From Sapientia aquatica (lineage in GTDB: Bacteria; Pseudomonadota; Gammaproteobacteria; Burkholderiales; Burkholderiaceae_D): a DNA stretch of 64,000 nucleotides. The notes beneath the pieces were generated by a model. It was not told the origin of the DNA, did not search any database, and worked only from the letters and a program-made list of their open reading frames with translations. Shown in pieces: positions 62,690 to 64,000 of the stretch. Position numbers and translations under genes: made by a program. Numbering within the stretch: the first letter of the stretch is position 1; every line of letters starts with the position of its first letter. Where the stretch lies: the NCBI RefSeq assembly GCF_004358105.1, contig NZ_SMYL01000003.1:191371-255370 (forward strand), written 5' to 3'.

Positions 62690-64000
62690 TTAACGCTCGC
62701 GTTTTTCCCTCTCGTCTTTCGCTTTCTCTTCTTTGCTCTTCACCTTAGCTTCTGGCTTGTTCTCGGCTGGATGAGGCTGAGCGTTGCGATTCTCTTGCTC
62801 ATGCTGCATTTGCTGTTGCTTTTGTTGCAGTTCACGCTGTTGCTGCTCGCGCTGCTGTTGCTGCTGTTGCTGCTGTTGCTGTTGCTGCTGAATTTGCTGC
62901 TGCTTTTGTTGCTGTTCATGTTGTTGCTGATCGCGCTGCTGTTGCTCACGCTGCTGCTGTTGCTCGCGTTGTTGCTGCTGAGACTGTTGCTGTTGCATTT
63001 GCTGTTGCTTTTGTTGCTGCTCATGTTGTTGCTGGTCGCGCTGCTGTTGCTCACGTTGCTGTTGCTGTTGCTGCTGTTGTTGCTGCTGCGGCTGCGCTTG
63101 ATTAGCAGCGTGCGCTTGCACGCTCTTGGCAAACGTTGGTGGAACCTCAGCGTGGACTACTTGAGCTTGCGGTAACGCGGTTGGCTGGCGACCTGCAACG
63201 TAAGCTGGAATTGCTCTATTCGAAGTCGGCATTGGCGCCATTGCTTTAACAACGGGAGGCTGAGCCGCTGCTAAATGTGGCTGAGCAGGCACTGCCGAAT
63301 TTACCGCTTGTCCGTTGGCGGTTGCACCCGGTGGAGCGACGATGGTGACATTGGTCACGTTCGTCACGTTGGTCACATTGGTTACGTTACGCACGTTACT
63401 AACGTTGTTAATTGTGGTGTTATTGACGTTCGTATTGTTGATATTGGTGTTGTTGTTCGTAATGCGCATACCTTGATTGATAATCGGTGGCGCGCTGGTA
63501 ACGACTGCCGGAGCGGTTCCAATCGGCGCAGGAACGATTAAGCCGAGATGTGAGCCGGGTGGCGCTGGAACAAACACACCGGAAGGTCCCATTGGACGCG
63601 GCCCAGCAATCACACCAGCGGCAACGATACCGATCGAGATATTAATTCCGACTGGCGGAGCAACGAAAGCAACGCCCGGGGCGGCCCAAAAACCATTGAC
63701 GAATACGACTGAACCGCCGCGGTTTTCATAGTACGGATTAACCCAGCCATAACCAGGGCGCGGCGGCGCGGACCAGCGACCATGCGCCCAAACCCAGTTG
63801 CCTTCCCATACCCAATAACCACCCGTCCAAATCGCGCCGTCATAAGGCATTGGCGGCGGTGTTTCAACCAACATCGGGGGCGGCGCCCACGAAACCAAAA
63901 CTGGCTCTGGCTGGGCTAATGGTGGCTCGACATACACGCTGACGACCGGCTGAGGCGCAGGTGCTTGGTAAGTCACTTCTGCTTGGACAGGTTGGTAAGT
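62690..64000 (-). CDS. YXWGXW repeat protein with Gln-rich C-terminus (5' end outside window)
   Basis: The frame is open to the window edge at 64000, so the true start probably lies outside; GTG at 63976 is only a possible internal start. The visible part has 436 residues. It begins with Pro-rich sequence, then WTGGYWVWEGNWVWAHGRWSAPP, the YXWGXW pattern found in secreted or surface proteins of Burkholderiales. A Gly/Pro/Val region is followed by Asn/Thr/Val repeats (NVTNVTNVTNVT), then a Gln-rich tract of about 100 residues and a charged Lys/Glu tail. Function is unknown; a surface role is inferred from the family. Confidence 0.75.
   Translation of the reverse strand, partial: TYQPVQAEVTYQAPAPQPVVSVYVEPPLAQPEPVLVSWAPPPMLVETPPPMPYDGAIWTGGYWVWEGNWVWAHGRWSAPPRPGYGWVNPYYENRGGSVVFVNGFWAAPGVAFVAPPVGINISIGIVAAGVIAGPRPMGPSGVFVPAPPGSHLGLIVPAPIGTAPAVVTSAPPIINQGMRITNNNTNINNTNVNNTTINNVSNVRNVTNVTNVTNVTNVTIVAPPGATANGQAVNSAVPAQPHLAAAQPPVVKAMAPMPTSNRAIPAYVAGRQPTALPQAQVVHAEVPPTFAKSVQAHAANQAQPQQQQQQQQQQQREQQQRDQQQHEQQQKQQQMQQQQSQQQQREQQQQREQQQRDQQQHEQQQKQQQIQQQQQQQQQQQQQREQQQRELQQKQQQMQHEQENRNAQPHPAENKPEAKVKSKEEKAKDEREKRER
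62800..63096 (-). repeat. Gln-codon (CAG/CAA) repeat tract with internal duplications
   Basis: About 300 bp on the minus strand consist mainly of CAG and CAA codons. Sub-blocks of the type REQQQRDQQQHEQQQKQQQ occur at least twice and differ in the lengths of their Q runs, so the tract grew by block duplication as well as codon slippage. Confidence 0.9.

Noticed and set aside
62771-63175. Leucine-rich 134-codon open frame on the plus strand
   Set aside because: It is the antisense of the CAG/CAA repeats (CTG/TTG read as Leu). It is not a real protein.

Overview
The window looks like a chromosome segment of a betaproteobacterium of the order Burkholderiales, probably Oxalobacteraceae (Undibacterium- or Herminiimonas-like). 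The evidence is the run FmdB-type regulator, DUF502 protein, aspS, nudB, endonuclease/exonuclease/phosphatase and clsB, together with mutL-miaA, a purE-purK pair and moderate base composition. This placement is inferred from gene order and protein style, not from a database search. No rRNA, tRNA, CRISPR array, transposase or phage gene was recognised.

Layout. (1) 1-4 kb: the tail of an unidentified gene, a secreted GH16 glucanase-like lipoprotein, a DUF2389 protein, a YceI protein, a small HExxH membrane protein and a RIO-type kinase. (2) 4-14.6 kb, minus strand: a Tat-type molybdopterin-fold protein, then a polysaccharide operon transcribed from about 13.4 kb. It encodes a WbbL-like GT2, a sugar epimerase, WecD, WecE, a WzxE-like flippase, another GT2, an epimerase, a GT4 and a PglC-like initiating sugar-phosphate transferase. 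A frameshifted sulfotransferase lies upstream. (3) 15-24.6 kb: a two-domain glycosyltransferase on the plus strand, then an AT-rich block with three acyltransferase-3 proteins, a beta-propeller lipoprotein and a small lipoprotein. (4) 23.6-37.6 kb, minus strand: a GDP-sugar dehydratase/reductase, a 1347-residue methyltransferase / coiled-coil / glycosyltransferase fusion, four GDP-D-glycero-D-manno-heptose genes (hddA, gmhA, hddC, gmhB), an ABC-type O-antigen exporter (wzm, wzt) and the dTDP-rhamnose genes rmlBDAC. (5) 38-64 kb: housekeeping and metabolic genes. These include an EamA protein, the aspS cluster, a TetR-linked acyl-CoA oxidation cluster, cysC, a chemoreceptor, miaA, mutL, a DedA protein, a LysR regulator, purE, purK and a glutamine-rich YXWGXW protein cut by the window edge.

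How it works together. RmlA and RmlB make dTDP-4-keto-6-deoxyglucose, which RmlC and RmlD can turn into dTDP-L-rhamnose, or WecE and WecD into dTDP-Fuc4NAc. HddA, GmhA, GmhB and HddC supply GDP-heptose, which the dehydratase-like enzyme may deoxygenate. Glycosyltransferases assemble the glycan, acyltransferases may decorate it, and two export routes are encoded: a flippase and an ABC exporter. No Wzy polymerase or WaaL ligase was recognised.

The most interesting object is the fusion at 24605-28648. It joins a methyltransferase to two glycosyltransferase modules through a long coiled coil containing seven nearly identical 21-residue repeats. Next to an ABC exporter whose ATPase carries an extra C-terminal domain, this suggests a chain-terminating molecular ruler for O-antigen length. 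That is a hypothesis built by analogy with WbdD and Wzt.
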